Assembly (NCBI RefSeq): GCF_000332335.1
Contig: NZ_KB235948.1
Span: 6,235,215 to 6,299,214, forward strand
Direction: 5' to 3'
Length of the DNA stretch: 64,000 nucleotides
Source of the DNA: Kamptonema formosum PCC 10802
GTDB taxonomy: Bacteria; Cyanobacteriota; Cyanobacteriia; Cyanobacteriales; Oscillatoriaceae
Shown piece after piece: positions 53,091-62,202 of the stretch (position 1 is its first letter; every line of letters begins with the position of its first letter). Both the position numbers and the translations under genes were made by a program. The notes below the pieces were generated by a model. That model saw only the letters and a list, made by a program, of their open reading frames with translations, did no database searches and was not told the origin of the DNA.

Positions 53091-55088
53091 TTGGCTTACG
53101 ATAGTTTCTACTGCAGACACACCTTGCTAGCCCAATTGAACCTAATTAGAGAAATTATCGCTCGCTGGTGGTCGGAAATCACCCTGAGGACGCGGCTGAT
53201 GGCGGCGGCGGCCTTAGTGTTCTCCGTGGTGATGAGTGGCCTAACTTTCTGGGCGGTCAACACAATTCAGCAGGATGCCCGTCTGAATGATACCCGCTTT
53301 GGCAGCGATCTCGGCCTGCTGCTGGCGGCGAATGTTGCGCCGCTGATTGCAGAAAACAAGCAGTCAGAGGTGGCCAAATTTTCCCACCGCTTCTACAGCA
53401 CCACCTCCAGCGTGCGCTACATGCTCTACGCCGACGAAGAAGGCAATATCTTTCTGGGAATTCCCTTTTCTGAATCTGAGGTGCAAAACTCCCTGACGAT
53501 TCGCCGGCGGATTCAACTTCCAGAGAACTACGCCAGCAGTTCAGAGATCCCTCTAGTGCGGCAGCACCGCACGCCAGATGGCGAGGTCACGGATATCTTT
53601 GTGCCCCTGAAGCATGAGGGCAAATATCTGGGAGTTCTGGCAATTGGCATCAACCCCAACCCCACCCTGATCCGGTACTCCAATCTGACGCGAGATTTGA
53701 CAATCGCGGTTTTTGTGTCCATCTGGGTGATGGTAATCCTGGGCGCGGTGTTTAACGCCCTGACAATCACTAAGCCGATTAAGGAATTGCTTAAGGGAGT
53801 GAAAAATATTACCGCCGGCAATTTCAAGCAGCGGATTGACTTGCCCCTGGGAGGAGAGCTGGGGGAGCTGATCCTCAGCTTCAATGAAATGGCAGAGCGG
53901 CTGGAGCGCTATGAGGAGCAAAATATTGAGGAGCTGACTGCAGAAAAAGCCAAGCTGGAAACGCTGGTTTCGACCATAGCGGATGGGGCTGTGCTGCTGG
54001 ATACCAACCTGCAGGTGATTTTGGTCAACCCGACAGCGCGGCGGATTTTTGGCTGGGAGGGCAAAGATTTGGTGGGGGAAAATGTCTTGCTTCACTTGCC
54101 CAAGTCGGTGCAGCTCGAGCTGATGCGACCGCTGTACCAAATTGCCAGGGGCGAGCGAGAAGCGGCGGAGTTTCGCATCACGCTCACAGAGCCGGTAAAC
54201 CGCACCGTTCGCATCCCGATCGCCACGGTTCTCGACCAGTACCGGGAGAGCATCAAAGGTATTGCTATGACGGTGCAGGACATCACCCGCGAGGCAGAAC
54301 TCAATGAAGCGAAGAGCCACTTTATCAGCAATGTCTCCCACGAATTGAGAACGCCGCTGTTTAATATTAAATCGTTTATCGAAACCCTGCACGAGTTCGG
54401 GGAAGATTTGAGCGAGCAGCAGCGCCGGGAGTTTTTGGAAACGGCGAATAACGAGACAGACCGGCTGACTCGCTTGGTCAACGACGTTCTTGACCTGTCG
54501 CGCTTGGAATCCTGCCGCATCTATCACTTTGATGCGGTAGATATGGGGCAGCCAATCGAGCAGACGCTGCGCACTTACCAGCTGAATGCGCGGGATAAAA
54601 AAATTGAACTGATACAAGAGGTTGAGCGGGACTTGCCGCCGGTGCTGGGCAACTACGATTTGCTGCTGCAAGTGCTGATGAATTTGGTCGGCAATGCCCT
54701 GAAATTCACTGAACCGGGGGGACGGGTGGCGATTCGCGCTTACCTGCTGGATGGGCCATCGGGATCTCACTCGCCCGCTGTGCGGATTGAGGTTTCTGAC
54801 ACCGGCATCGGGATTGAGCCACAAGACCAAGAGGCGATTTTTGACCGCTTCTTCCGGGTGGAAAATCGGGTGCACACCCTAGAAGGCACCGGCTTGGGTC
54901 TGTCGATTGTCAGGAATATTATTGAGAAGCACCACACCACCGTGCGCCTGGTGAGTGAGGTGGGTGCCGGCACGACGTTCTGGTTCGACCTGGCGGTTTT
55001 TCAGCACTCTGGGGTGCCGGTGGAAAATCAGCCGGCCTCTGAAGCACCCCCGCAACCGCCGGCAGCTGAACCGATTCCGGCCAGGTAG
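53091..55088 (+). CDS. nblS: Sensor histidine kinase NblS/Hik33 (DspA) type
   Basis: The essential cyanobacterial kinase for high-light, nutrient and cold responses. TM1 about 37-57, extracytoplasmic sensor, TM2 203-223, HAMP 224-275, PAS 285-400, HisKA with His417 in FISNVSHELRTPLFNIKSFI, then LHEFGEDLSEQQRREFLETA, which is specific to this orthologue. The ATPase has N-box LMNLVGNALKF, G1 DTGIGIE and G2 GTGLGLSI. The start is uncertain: there is no ATG in range. TTG at 53091 is used here; TTG at 53124 (then LAQLNLIREIIARWWSE) fits the family N-terminus better. The C-terminal Pro-rich tail (about 30 residues) is an extra feature. Confidence 0.96.
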   Translation: MAYDSFYCRHTLLAQLNLIREIIARWWSEITLRTRLMAAAALVFSVVMSGLTFWAVNTIQQDARLNDTRFGSDLGLLLAANVAPLIAENKQSEVAKFSHRFYSTTSSVRYMLYADEEGNIFLGIPFSESEVQNSLTIRRRIQLPENYASSSEIPLVRQHRTPDGEVTDIFVPLKHEGKYLGVLAIGINPNPTLIRYSNLTRDLTIAVFVSIWVMVILGAVFNALTITKPIKELLKGVKNITAGNFKQRIDLPLGGELGELILSFNEMAERLERYEEQNIEELTAEKAKLETLVSTIADGAVLLDTNLQVILVNPTARRIFGWEGKDLVGENVLLHLPKSVQLELMRPLYQIARGEREAAEFRITLTEPVNRTVRIPIATVLDQYRESIKGIAMTVQDITREAELNEAKSHFISNVSHELRTPLFNIKSFIETLHEFGEDLSEQQRREFLETANNETDRLTRLVNDVLDLSRLESCRIYHFDAVDMGQPIEQTLRTYQLNARDKKIELIQEVERDLPPVLGNYDLLLQVLMNLVGNALKFTEPGGRVAIRAYLLDGPSGSHSPAVRIEVSDTGIGIEPQDQEAIFDRFFRVENRVHTLEGTGLGLSIVRNIIEKHHTTVRLVSEVGAGTTFWFDLAVFQHSGVPVENQPASEAPPQPPAAEPIPAR

Positions 55089-55218
55089 TCAGGGGCGCGA
55101 TTGACGCACCCCTGCCCTCAAGCTGTCTGGACATTGGGCATTGGCAACTGCATTGCGGCCAGATAGAGCGCATTTAATTTGCACTATACATTGACACTCG
55201 CTCCCAGTATGTGCATTA

Positions 55219-55379
55219 TATAGCAGCAGCCACTTAGGTTCGTACATTTCGGCCTCTGAAGCACCCCCGCACTCCGGCTCCTACTGTCCTAACCCATATT
55301 ACTACTAGGATATAGACGCAGGGCAGGCGGGACGCCCCCCTGAAGGTCTAATGTTTTAACCTAAGTGCATACTGCTATA
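55219..55379 (+). repeat. TATAGCAG element, subfamily II
   Basis: Begins TATAGCAGCAGCCACTTAGG, contains CATATTACTACTAGGATA and ends CTAAGTGCATACTGCTATA. The remainder of 55089-55494 has a GGAGGCTCTGTCTCC palindrome at 55391 and no gene. Confidence 0.9.
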
Positions 55380-55494
55380 AAACAGTCTAGGAGGCTCTGT
55401 CTCCTTCGAGCAGATAAGCAGATTAAAGGTTTTGACCGCTTTGGGGAGGAAAGCCAGAAAAAAGGCGGTTTGTGAGATGGCTGGACCTGGGCTC

Positions 55495-55860
55495 TTAGCC
55501 CCGCGACAGAGCGAGCAGGAAACTGATCAGTCCCAACCCGATTAAAATCAGGACAGCGGGATTTTGCCGGCACCAAGCTCTCACGAGTTGCAGCCGGCTG
55601 GCCCGGTAGCGGCTGGCCGGCGGCTCAACCAGTGGCTGAGACTTGTCGTGGTAGAGGGTGCAGGTTTTGGCGTAGGGGCGCTGGGGGAAGTTGCAGGTGC
55701 CGTCTTCGTGGTAGGTGCAGCTGTCGCAGAGAAATTCTTCCGATCCAGAGCGGTACAGGGGGATGCCGGGATGGCCATAAGCCTTGAGTTCCGTGCGGCA
55801 GTAGGGGCAGGCGATGGCCAGGGCATCAGTCGGTTGATGGCACTTGGGGCATTCAGGCAT
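55495..55860 (-). CDS. Zinc-ribbon protein with C-terminal membrane anchor
   Basis: The 121-residue protein starts MPECPKCHQPTDALAIACPY with CxxC pairs (CPKC, CPYC), followed by a second Cys cluster (CDSCTYHEDGTCNFPQRPYA) and TCTLYHD. A single hydrophobic helix near the C-terminus (NPAVLILIGLGLISFLLAL) should anchor it in the membrane with the ribbon in the cytoplasm. Conserved among cyanobacteria but without known function. Convergent with a repeat region and divergent from the next gene. Confidence 0.85.
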   Translation of the reverse strand: MPECPKCHQPTDALAIACPYCRTELKAYGHPGIPLYRSGSEEFLCDSCTYHEDGTCNFPQRPYAKTCTLYHDKSQPLVEPPASRYRASRLQLVRAWCRQNPAVLILIGLGLISFLLALSRG

Positions 55861-55997
55861 CGGCAGGAATGAGGAAATATCGCTTAGAGGATATTTTGAC
55901 AGAATAGAACTGGAGGCTGGAAGGGTTCCGACTCAACCCGGAAGCTTTGTGGCTGCCTTTGGGCTGCCTTTTTCTAACCAGGTGACAGGAAGACAGG

Positions 55998-56321
55998 ATG
56001 GATAGCAATAATTTGCTCAAGCAGCTGCTGATGATTGGCATTGGCACCACTTCCCTCGTGGCGGAGAAACTCCGGGAAGTGAGTGAGGAGTGGGTCAGAG
56101 ATGGCAAGCTCCATCCAGACCAAGCCAAGAATTTTGTGGACGATCTGATGAAGCAGCTCAAGTCAGAACAGGGAAACTGGGAGACGCAGATGCAGCGGCA
56201 ATTGCGCAATGCCCTGCAGGATTTGGGCGTTCCCCGCCAATCTGAAATGGATGAGCTGCGGGGGCGTCTCGACCGGCTCGAGCGCCAGGTGCGCGATCTG
56301 GAAAATAAACTGTGGCGCTGA
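55998..56321 (+). CDS. Phasin-like coiled-coil protein
   Basis: A 107-residue helical protein. The N-terminal half LLKQLLMIGIGTTSLVAEKL resembles the short phasin-family/PhaI-like proteins annotated in cyanobacteria; a DDLMKQLKSEQGNWE linker and a Leu-zipper-like C-terminus (MDELRGRLDRLERQVRDLEN) follow. Phasins coat polyhydroxyalkanoate granules elsewhere, but no pha gene is in the window and the small cyanobacterial group may have another role. ATG is preceded by ACAGGA. Confidence 0.8.
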   Translation: MDSNNLLKQLLMIGIGTTSLVAEKLREVSEEWVRDGKLHPDQAKNFVDDLMKQLKSEQGNWETQMQRQLRNALQDLGVPRQSEMDELRGRLDRLERQVRDLENKLWR

Positions 56322-56531
56322 GCGTGCCGGCATTTTTGGCCCCCACTGATTTTAACCGCTTCCGAGGCAGCGGGCGCACAAACGGCAAGAGGGGGAAGGT
56401 GGGAAAAGCGGGAAGTCAGTGGCGGTGAGCGTGTTGCGGTCGCTACAGTTGGGCGCATTTGGGATTAAACTGAAGAGCGTACCTGAATTGTAAGCCGGGC
56501 AGGTAAGTTTATAAGAGCGGGGAGGACTGAT

Positions 56532-57098
56532 TTGCGAGAAATTCTTATTGCGTTGGGGGTAATGCTTGCTTGCTGTCTGGTGATAGTGGTGACTCAACTG
56601 AGCGCCAACCGGCCTGCAGCAAGTGTGGCAGAAATGCCACCGACCGCACCACAAATGGTTGTGGCCACGAAAAGCAACGATCCAGTCGGTCAAGATACGA
56701 TAACCGAAGCGCTAGTCGCTAGCGCTGACAGCAGCAATACGGAGAATTCTAAACCTGTGATTACTACAGATTCCGGCCTCAAGTATATCGATGTGACGGA
56801 AGGAACCGGGGCGACGCCCAAAACCGGCCAGACGGTGGTGGTTCACTACACCGGCACCCTGGAAAACGGCAAAAAGTTTGACAGTTCCCGCGACCGGGGG
56901 CAGCCTTTCCAGTTCCCAATTGGTGTGGGCCGAGTTATTAAAGGCTGGGATGAGGGTGTCGGCACGATGAAAGTCGGCGGACGCCGGGAGTTAATAATTC
57001 CCCCGGAATTGGGTTACGGTGAGCGGGGTGCCGGGGGAGTCATTCCTCCCAACGCCACCCTGAAATTCGATGTGGAATTAATCAGGATTGCTGGCTAA
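56532..57098 (+). CDS. FKBP-type peptidyl-prolyl isomerase, membrane-anchored or secreted
   Basis: TTG start at 56532 with a GGGAGG site 8 bases upstream. The N-terminal hydrophobic stretch LIALGVMLACCLVIVVTQLS could be a signal peptide or anchor. A Ser/Thr/Pro-rich linker runs to about residue 75. The FKBP domain follows: GQTVVVHYTGTLENGKKFDS, FQFPIGVGRVIKGWDEGVG, GGRRELIIPPELGYG and a C-terminal VIPPNATLKFDVELI. All active-site aromatics expected (Tyr, Phe, Trp, Tyr) are present, so it should catalyse proline isomerisation in the lumen or periplasm. Full length at 188 residues. Confidence 0.94.
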   Translation: MREILIALGVMLACCLVIVVTQLSANRPAASVAEMPPTAPQMVVATKSNDPVGQDTITEALVASADSSNTENSKPVITTDSGLKYIDVTEGTGATPKTGQTVVVHYTGTLENGKKFDSSRDRGQPFQFPIGVGRVIKGWDEGVGTMKVGGRRELIIPPELGYGERGAGGVIPPNATLKFDVELIRIAG

Positions 57099-57108
57099 CT
57101 GACTGTTT

Positions 57109-57177
57109 CAGAAACCTGGTTTCTTGTGTTAAACCTCGGGTCCTGAAACCGGGTTTCTTCCAGCAACCCGGTTTCTA
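57109..57177. repeat. Three AGAAACC/GGTTTCT-type palindromes
   Basis: CAGAAACCTGGTTTCTTG, TGAAACCGGGTTTCTTC and CAACCCGGTTTCTAG in 70 bases between the convergent FKBP and dnaB genes. Possible bidirectional terminator. Confidence 0.7.
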
Positions 57178-57184
57178 GGATTTC

Positions 57185-58540
57185 TCAGTGCCGCTGGGGA
57201 TTGGCGAGATTTCGGAAGCGAGTGAATTGCGGGTCAAAGAGCAACTTCACAGTGCCGGTGGGACCATTGCGGTGTTTGGTAATAATCACTTCTGAAATTC
57301 CCCGGTCAGGGCTGTCCGGATTGTAATATTCATCCCGATAGAGCATGATCACGATATCCGCATCTTGTTCGATGGAGCCTGACTCTCTCAAATCAGACAT
57401 CATCGGGCGCTTGTTGGTGCGAGACTCCACCCCCCGGCTCAGCTGAGACAGGGCAATAATCGGCACCTGCAATTCGCGAGCCAATCCTTTAAGCGAGCGC
57501 GTAATTCTAGACAGTTCTTGCACGCGATTGTCAGTATTTCCCCCTTCCATAAGCTGCAAGTAATCTATCAAAATAAGGCCCAGCGCCCCACCTTGGTCAG
57601 CTTGCAGCCGGCGAGCCTGAGAGCGCATTTCAGTGACGGTAATATTGGCAGTATCGTCAATGAAAAGGGGCAATTCAGAGAGAGTGCCAATAGCGCTGCT
57701 CACCGATTCCCACTCATTTTGAGCGATTCGGCCAGCCCGCAGCCGGTTGCTTTCAATTCCCGCCTCACTGGAAAGCAGCCGCAGCCCCAACTGTTCCTTA
57801 GACATTTCCAGGCTAAAAACAGCCACCGGCAGCTTGTGAATCGTGGCGATTTTGTGAGCGATTCCCAGAGCGAAACTCGTCTTTCCCATTGCCGGTCTGC
57901 CGGCGACAATAATTAAATCCGAACGCTGAAAGCCGCCGGTCATCGCATCCAGGTCATAAAAATTGCAGTGCAATCCTGGGAGCGCCACACCCTGATTGCG
58001 GCTTTCAATATCCTGAAAGGTATAGATGAGCGTTTCGGAAAGGGGAATCAAACCCTGCTGGGGTCGCTCTTGAGTGATGGAAAAAACGGTTTGCTCTGCC
58101 CGATCCAGAACTGCGGGAAGTTCCGTAGCTGTTTCGTACCCCAGAGCGATCACTTCGTGACCGGCTTGTATTAACTTGCGGCGCAAATATTTATCCACCA
58201 CCAAAGCCGCATATTGGTCAATATTAACAGCGCTGACCGTGCGGTCTACCAGCTGTGCCAGCTTGCTTTGCCCGCCCACTTTTTCGAGCTGGTTGTGGTC
58301 AGAAAGCCACGCCAGCACGCCTAGCAAATCTGTAGGCTTGCCTTTGCCGTGGAGTTCGGCAGCCGCTCGATAGATAGTTTGATGGGCGGTCAGAGAAAAT
58401 ACTTCTGGGCGGAGAATTTCAGCGACCCGATTTATGGCTTCTGGGTCGAGCAGAATGCCTCCCAGGATGCTCTCTTCAGCTTCAATATTCTGAGGTGGCA
58501 GGCGGTCGCTGAGGGATTGAAAATTCATATTGCTAACCAT
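57185..58540 (-). CDS. dnaB: Replicative DNA helicase DnaB
   Basis: The hexameric fork helicase, 451 residues. N-terminal DnaB domain (LPPQNIEAEESILGGILLDP) then RecA-like core: Walker A AGRPAMGKTSFALGIA, Walker B LILIDYLQLM, GLARELQVPIIALSQLSRGV and KRPMMSDLRESGSIEQDADI. No intein, which some cyanobacterial dnaB genes carry. MVSNMNFQSLSDR start at 58540; MNFQS at 58528 is a possible alternative. rplI lies upstream on the same strand about 300 bases away, the conserved rplI-dnaB pair. Confidence 0.98.
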   Translation of the reverse strand: MVSNMNFQSLSDRLPPQNIEAEESILGGILLDPEAINRVAEILRPEVFSLTAHQTIYRAAAELHGKGKPTDLLGVLAWLSDHNQLEKVGGQSKLAQLVDRTVSAVNIDQYAALVVDKYLRRKLIQAGHEVIALGYETATELPAVLDRAEQTVFSITQERPQQGLIPLSETLIYTFQDIESRNQGVALPGLHCNFYDLDAMTGGFQRSDLIIVAGRPAMGKTSFALGIAHKIATIHKLPVAVFSLEMSKEQLGLRLLSSEAGIESNRLRAGRIAQNEWESVSSAIGTLSELPLFIDDTANITVTEMRSQARRLQADQGGALGLILIDYLQLMEGGNTDNRVQELSRITRSLKGLARELQVPIIALSQLSRGVESRTNKRPMMSDLRESGSIEQDADIVIMLYRDEYYNPDSPDRGISEVIITKHRNGPTGTVKLLFDPQFTRFRNLANPQRH

Positions 58541-58720
58541 TCCCTTCAGATGTTAGAGCGATTGTATAGCCGTTATAAATGAATTCCGAGACGCCTCTCT
58601 ATTTCCTTGGCGCTCTTGGCGTCTGCCCAGCGGGCAAGCCGCTGGCGCGTCTATGGCGGTTTCTAAAAAAATAATTCTCACAGCTCAATTCTAACCGCTA
58701 CACATGACAGTTTAATAAAA

Positions 58721-58804
58721 ACCGCAGATGAACGCAGAAGTAGATGAACGCAGATACTTATAGAATCCCAAAAACATCTGCGTTTATCTTTGTGCTTCTG
58801 CGGT
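58721..58804. repeat. Imperfect palindrome between rplI and dnaB
   Basis: Outer arms ACCGCAGATG and CTTCTGCGGT (9 of 10 pairs); inner arms AACGCAGAT and ATCTGCGTT. This type is common between cyanobacterial genes. It could attenuate rplI to dnaB read-through. Confidence 0.65.
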
Positions 58805-58834
58805 GGCACTCATGCCAAACTAGGCAGCAGGAAG

Positions 58835-59293
58835 CTAGAGGGGGGTGACTTGAATTTCAACCACGGCTGTAACTTCAGGGTGCAACTTGATGTCAGCTTT
58901 GTAGGTGCCAAGCTTGCGAATATCGGGCAGGGTAATGCCGCGCCGGTCTACTTCCTGATTGGTGGTCGCCTGAATCACGTCGGCCACTTCTTGAGTGGTC
59001 ACGGTACCAAAGATGGCGTCGTTTTCGCCGACTTGCTTTTGGATGAAGAACTGACCGGCAGCTTCCAGGGCTTTCTTGCGAGTTTCGGCCTGTTGCTTTT
59101 CTTCGAGAAGGCGCTGGCGCTCCAGCTCTCTGCGCCGCTCGACTTGCTTGAGAATGCCGGGGGTGGTGCGGACGGCTAGCCCTTGGGGGAGCAAATAATT
59201 GCGAGCGTAACCGGGAGCGACTTCAACCAGGTCGCCAGCTTTTCCCAGCTTGCTGATATCCCGATTCAAAACTAACTGAACACGTTTCGCCAT
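58835..59293 (-). CDS. rplI: 50S ribosomal protein L9
   Basis: A 152-residue two-domain ribosomal protein that binds 23S rRNA near the L1 stalk. The N-domain shows [20 protein letters not shown] and [19 protein letters not shown]; the long connecting helix is [20 protein letters not shown]; the C-domain contains [14 protein letters not shown] and ends VEIQVTPL. Full length and normal. First gene of the rplI-dnaB pair. Confidence 0.98.
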   Translation of the reverse strand: MAKRVQLVLNRDISKLGKAGDLVEVAPGYARNYLLPQGLAVRTTPGILKQVERRRELERQRLLEEKQQAETRKKALEAAGQFFIQKQVGENDAIFGTVTTQEVADVIQATTNQEVDRRGITLPDIRKLGTYKADIKLHPEVTAVVEIQVTPL

Positions 59294-59447
59294 TGTCTTT
59301 ACCTGTTCTCGACTGCGCGTACTGCGTCAGGGGAGGGTGTGTTGGAATATAAGGTGGAACATCCTATGGTAGCGAAATATGAGGGTCGAGCGCAACTAGC
59401 CGGCGCGCGGTCGCGGGGGGCACCGGCAGCATCCCGGGCCAGAGCGG

Positions 59448-60221
59448 CTAAAACCGGTCCTTCATGCCCCGCAGGCGGGCAAAGGTTTGCACCGGCTCGC
59501 TGCTTTTGACAGCAGCTTGCAGGGTGGGGCTGTCCCAGCGCAAAAATGGATTGGTGCGCTTTTCAACGCCGAGCAGGGAGGGGACAGTAGGCTCCGACCG
59601 GCGGCGGGCTTCCTTAACGTCCCGGAAACGCCGCTGCAAGTCTGGGTTGTCCCCATCTATGGTGAGGGCAAATTGCAGGTTTTTCAGGGTGTACTCGTGG
59701 GCGCACCAGACTCGGGTGCTGTCCGGCAAGTCCCGCAGTTGGCTCAGGGAGGCGACCATTTGCGCCGGCGTGCCCTCAAAGAGTCTGCCGCAACCGCCGG
59801 CAAACAGGGTGTCGCCGCAGAATAAATCGCCCGCCTCAGCGGGTGCGGTTGGGGGAAAGTAGTAGGCGATGTGGGCTATTGTGTGGCCCGGGAGGAAGAG
59901 GACTTGGCCTGTGCTGCCGGCAAACTGAACGCAGTCGCCTTGTTGGAGGAACACCTGCTGTCCGGGGATTCTCCCCCTGTCCTCTGCCCCCCCACAGATT
60001 TGGACGGTGGGAAAGCGTTCCAGCAGCTGCTGGTTGCCGCCCACATGATCCCGGTGGTGGTGGGTGTTAAAGATGGCCACCAGCTGGGCTCCTAGGGCTT
60101 GCAGCTTTTCCAGCACGGGTCCTGCTTCTGCGGGATCAACAGCAGCGGCGATATTTTGCTGCCGGTCGTGTAGCAAAAAGATATAGTTGTCAAAGAGTGC
60201 GGGGAGCAGGTGCACCTGCAT
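59448..60221 (-). CDS. gloB: Hydroxyacylglutathione hydrolase (glyoxalase II)
   Basis: Metallo-beta-lactamase-fold enzyme hydrolysing S-lactoylglutathione in methylglyoxal detoxification. Metal ligands are in [44 protein letters not shown] and [11 protein letters not shown]. The C-terminal substrate-binding part ends [15 protein letters not shown] and [11 protein letters not shown]. It is 257 residues from [13 protein letters not shown] at 60221; two further residues (MF) upstream are optional. Divergent from the small gene at 60427. Confidence 0.96.
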   Translation of the reverse strand: MQVHLLPALFDNYIFLLHDRQQNIAAAVDPAEAGPVLEKLQALGAQLVAIFNTHHHRDHVGGNQQLLERFPTVQICGGAEDRGRIPGQQVFLQQGDCVQFAGSTGQVLFLPGHTIAHIAYYFPPTAPAEAGDLFCGDTLFAGGCGRLFEGTPAQMVASLSQLRDLPDSTRVWCAHEYTLKNLQFALTIDGDNPDLQRRFRDVKEARRRSEPTVPSLLGVEKRTNPFLRWDSPTLQAAVKSSEPVQTFARLRGMKDRF

Positions 60222-60426
60222 GAACAATCACCTCCATAACAGCTTTGGGTGTGGGCCAAAGATGCGGTCTGCCGTCAATGCCGGCAGAAAAAGCATCAGA
60301 CTGTCTTGAGTTCCTTAGAATGATTGTTAGCAGCGGCTTGCGCCAATGGCCAGCCCACTGCACAGAGAGCCGCCAGGGGAGCTTGGCCTTGCGCCCAATC
60401 GAGACTTCAAGGGAGACTATATTAAT

Positions 60427-60633
60427 ATGGTAAGGACAGGTCAGGGGAAATCCAACGTAACGATTCATCAATTGGTCGAGCGAGTGCTCGCCGGTGATAA
60501 AATTACCGCTCAGGATCATCTGCAGCTGACTTCGGCAATTCTCTCTGACAGCCAAATCACCGACGAGGACCGGCGTCAAATCAACCGGATCTTTGAAAGC
60601 ATTCAAATGGGCCGGATGAAGCTGGTGTGCTAA
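60427..60633 (+). CDS. Conserved small cyanobacterial protein
   Basis: 68 residues, all helical: VTIHQLVERVLAGDKITAQD, then HLQLTSAILSDSQITDEDRR and QINRIFESIQMGRMKLV. I recognise this as a widespread cyanobacterial small protein but know no function for it. The longer frame beginning at 60346 adds sequence unlike the family; ATG 60427 is preceded by TATTAAT and no strong ribosome-binding site. It lies upstream of the glycosyltransferases but is separated by a palindrome. Confidence 0.8.
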   Translation: MVRTGQGKSNVTIHQLVERVLAGDKITAQDHLQLTSAILSDSQITDEDRRQINRIFESIQMGRMKLVC

Positions 60634-60652
60634 AGTGCCGGTGAAGAAATCT

Positions 60653-60700
60653 CAGAAACCGGGTTTCTTTTGGCTAAGCGGCAGAGAAAGCGGGTTTCTC
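60653..60700. repeat. Two AGAAACC/GGTTTCT-type palindromes
   Basis: CAGAAACCGGGTTTCTT and GAGAAAGCGGGTTTCTC lie between the small gene and the GT4 gene. Confidence 0.7.
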
Positions 60701-60751
60701 AGGCACAGGCAGCCGTCATATTTCTCAATGTTTACCGCTAATGGCTGTGAC

Positions 60752-62101
60752 ATGAAGTTAATTCACACCAGTAGCTGGTACTTTCCCGACACCTCAGGCG
60801 GCGTAGAGGTCTACCTGGAGGCTCTGGTCAAACAGTTGCAAAAAGCGGGAATTACCAGTCTAGTCGCCGCCTCTCGGCAGGGAACGCAGGAAGACAGTTA
60901 CGTCGAGAGGGGGGTAGAAGTTTATCGCTATCCTTTATTTCCCAACCCGACCAAGGCAGAGACTGGCCAGCAGAAACCGCCTGAGGGGTTTGAATATTTT
61001 GCCAATTGGCTGAGGGCCCACAAAGCGGACGTCTACCACCAGCACTCTTGGCGGTTTGGCTGCGGCGCGCACCACCTGGCGCTGGCCCGCAAGCTGGGGA
61101 TGGCCACTGCCGTCACGGTTCACCTGCCGGAAGGCGTATGCCTGCGGGGCACGATGATGCGCAACGGACAGACGCCTTGCGACGGATGGATTGACCCAGC
61201 TCGCTGCGGGCACTGCACCGGCGTTCCGGAACGGGTGCCTTCCTGGGCGGCGCGGGCGCTGAGTGGCGTGCCTCTGGGGGTGGCAGCGGCAGCGGAAAAC
61301 CGGCTGCTGTCTTCAGGCAATGTGCGGTTGCGCCAGCTGGGCAGAGCGGTGGGCATACCCTCCAGGGTCAGGGGGCACCGGCAGCGGCTTGTACTGGCCT
61401 GCCAGCTGGCAGACCGGATTGTGGCCGTCTGCCAGTGGCTGTATGATGCTTTCTTGGCTAACGGGGTGCCGGAAGAAAAATTGGTGTTGTGCCGGCAGGG
61501 CGTCGCCGCTGCGGGCCAAAAGACGGTAAAGCCCCACCGGCAGCCTGGCGCACCCCTGAGAGTTGGCTTTTTGGGGCGCTGGCACCCAGACAAGGGGGCG
61601 CAAGTTCTGGCTGAGGCGATCCAGCGACTGCCGGCAGATATCCCCATCGAACTGGTGATTCACGGGATGGTGCAGGGGGAGGCGGACAGGATGAATCGCG
61701 ACAAGGTGCTGGCGGTAGCGGCTAAGGACAGTCGCATTCGGATCGCCGAAAAGCTGTCGCGAGAGGAGGTGCCCTTCGCCGCCGCCGGTTTCGACTTGCT
61801 CGCCGTACCGTCCCAGGGGTTTGAAACCGGCCCTCTGGTGGTGCTGGAAGCCCATGCCGCTGGGACTCCTGTACTCGGCTCGAAGTTGGGGGGCGTCGCT
61901 GAGCTAGTCCGCCACGGCACCGATGGCTGGCTGGTGCCGGCATCTGATGCCGGTGCGTGGGCGCAAGCGCTGGCCGACTTGGCCACTCAGCCGGATTTAC
62001 TGGCCAAACTGCGGCAGGGGATCGGGCCGGTGCGCACCATGAAGGACGTTGCGGCAGAAATGGCGGCTATTTATGAAGATATTGTCAAGCAGCGGTATTA
62101 A
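60752..62101 (+). CDS. Family 4 glycosyltransferase
   Basis: GT-B fold enzyme, 449 residues from ATG 60752 (MKLIHTSSWYFPDTSGGVEV). The N-domain carries the Gly-rich SGGVEVYLEALVKQL acceptor loop; the C-domain has LRVGFLGRWHPDKGAQVLAE and the GT4 donor motif FETGPLVVLEAHAAGTPVLG. Between the domains there is a Cys-containing insert (DPARCGHCTGVPERVPSWAA) seen in some large exopolysaccharide GT4 enzymes. The frame upstream to 60635 reads through palindromes and is rejected. First of a glycan cluster with another GT4 and an ABC exporter. Confidence 0.9.
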   Translation: MKLIHTSSWYFPDTSGGVEVYLEALVKQLQKAGITSLVAASRQGTQEDSYVERGVEVYRYPLFPNPTKAETGQQKPPEGFEYFANWLRAHKADVYHQHSWRFGCGAHHLALARKLGMATAVTVHLPEGVCLRGTMMRNGQTPCDGWIDPARCGHCTGVPERVPSWAARALSGVPLGVAAAAENRLLSSGNVRLRQLGRAVGIPSRVRGHRQRLVLACQLADRIVAVCQWLYDAFLANGVPEEKLVLCRQGVAAAGQKTVKPHRQPGAPLRVGFLGRWHPDKGAQVLAEAIQRLPADIPIELVIHGMVQGEADRMNRDKVLAVAAKDSRIRIAEKLSREEVPFAAAGFDLLAVPSQGFETGPLVVLEAHAAGTPVLGSKLGGVAELVRHGTDGWLVPASDAGAWAQALADLATQPDLLAKLRQGIGPVRTMKDVAAEMAAIYEDIVKQRY

Positions 62102-62202
62102 TTTTCATTTCCGAGCCGCTGGCTGGGAATGCTATCAGAGAGGCTTCGCTCCTGGGACTCCCCGGGAAAGGGACTTTGGGAATCAGCCACGGACAGCTAG
62201 CT

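Noticed and set aside
53553-54875. 440-codon open frame on the minus strand across nblS
   Set aside because: Fully antisense to a clear kinase gene and without family features; a composition shadow.
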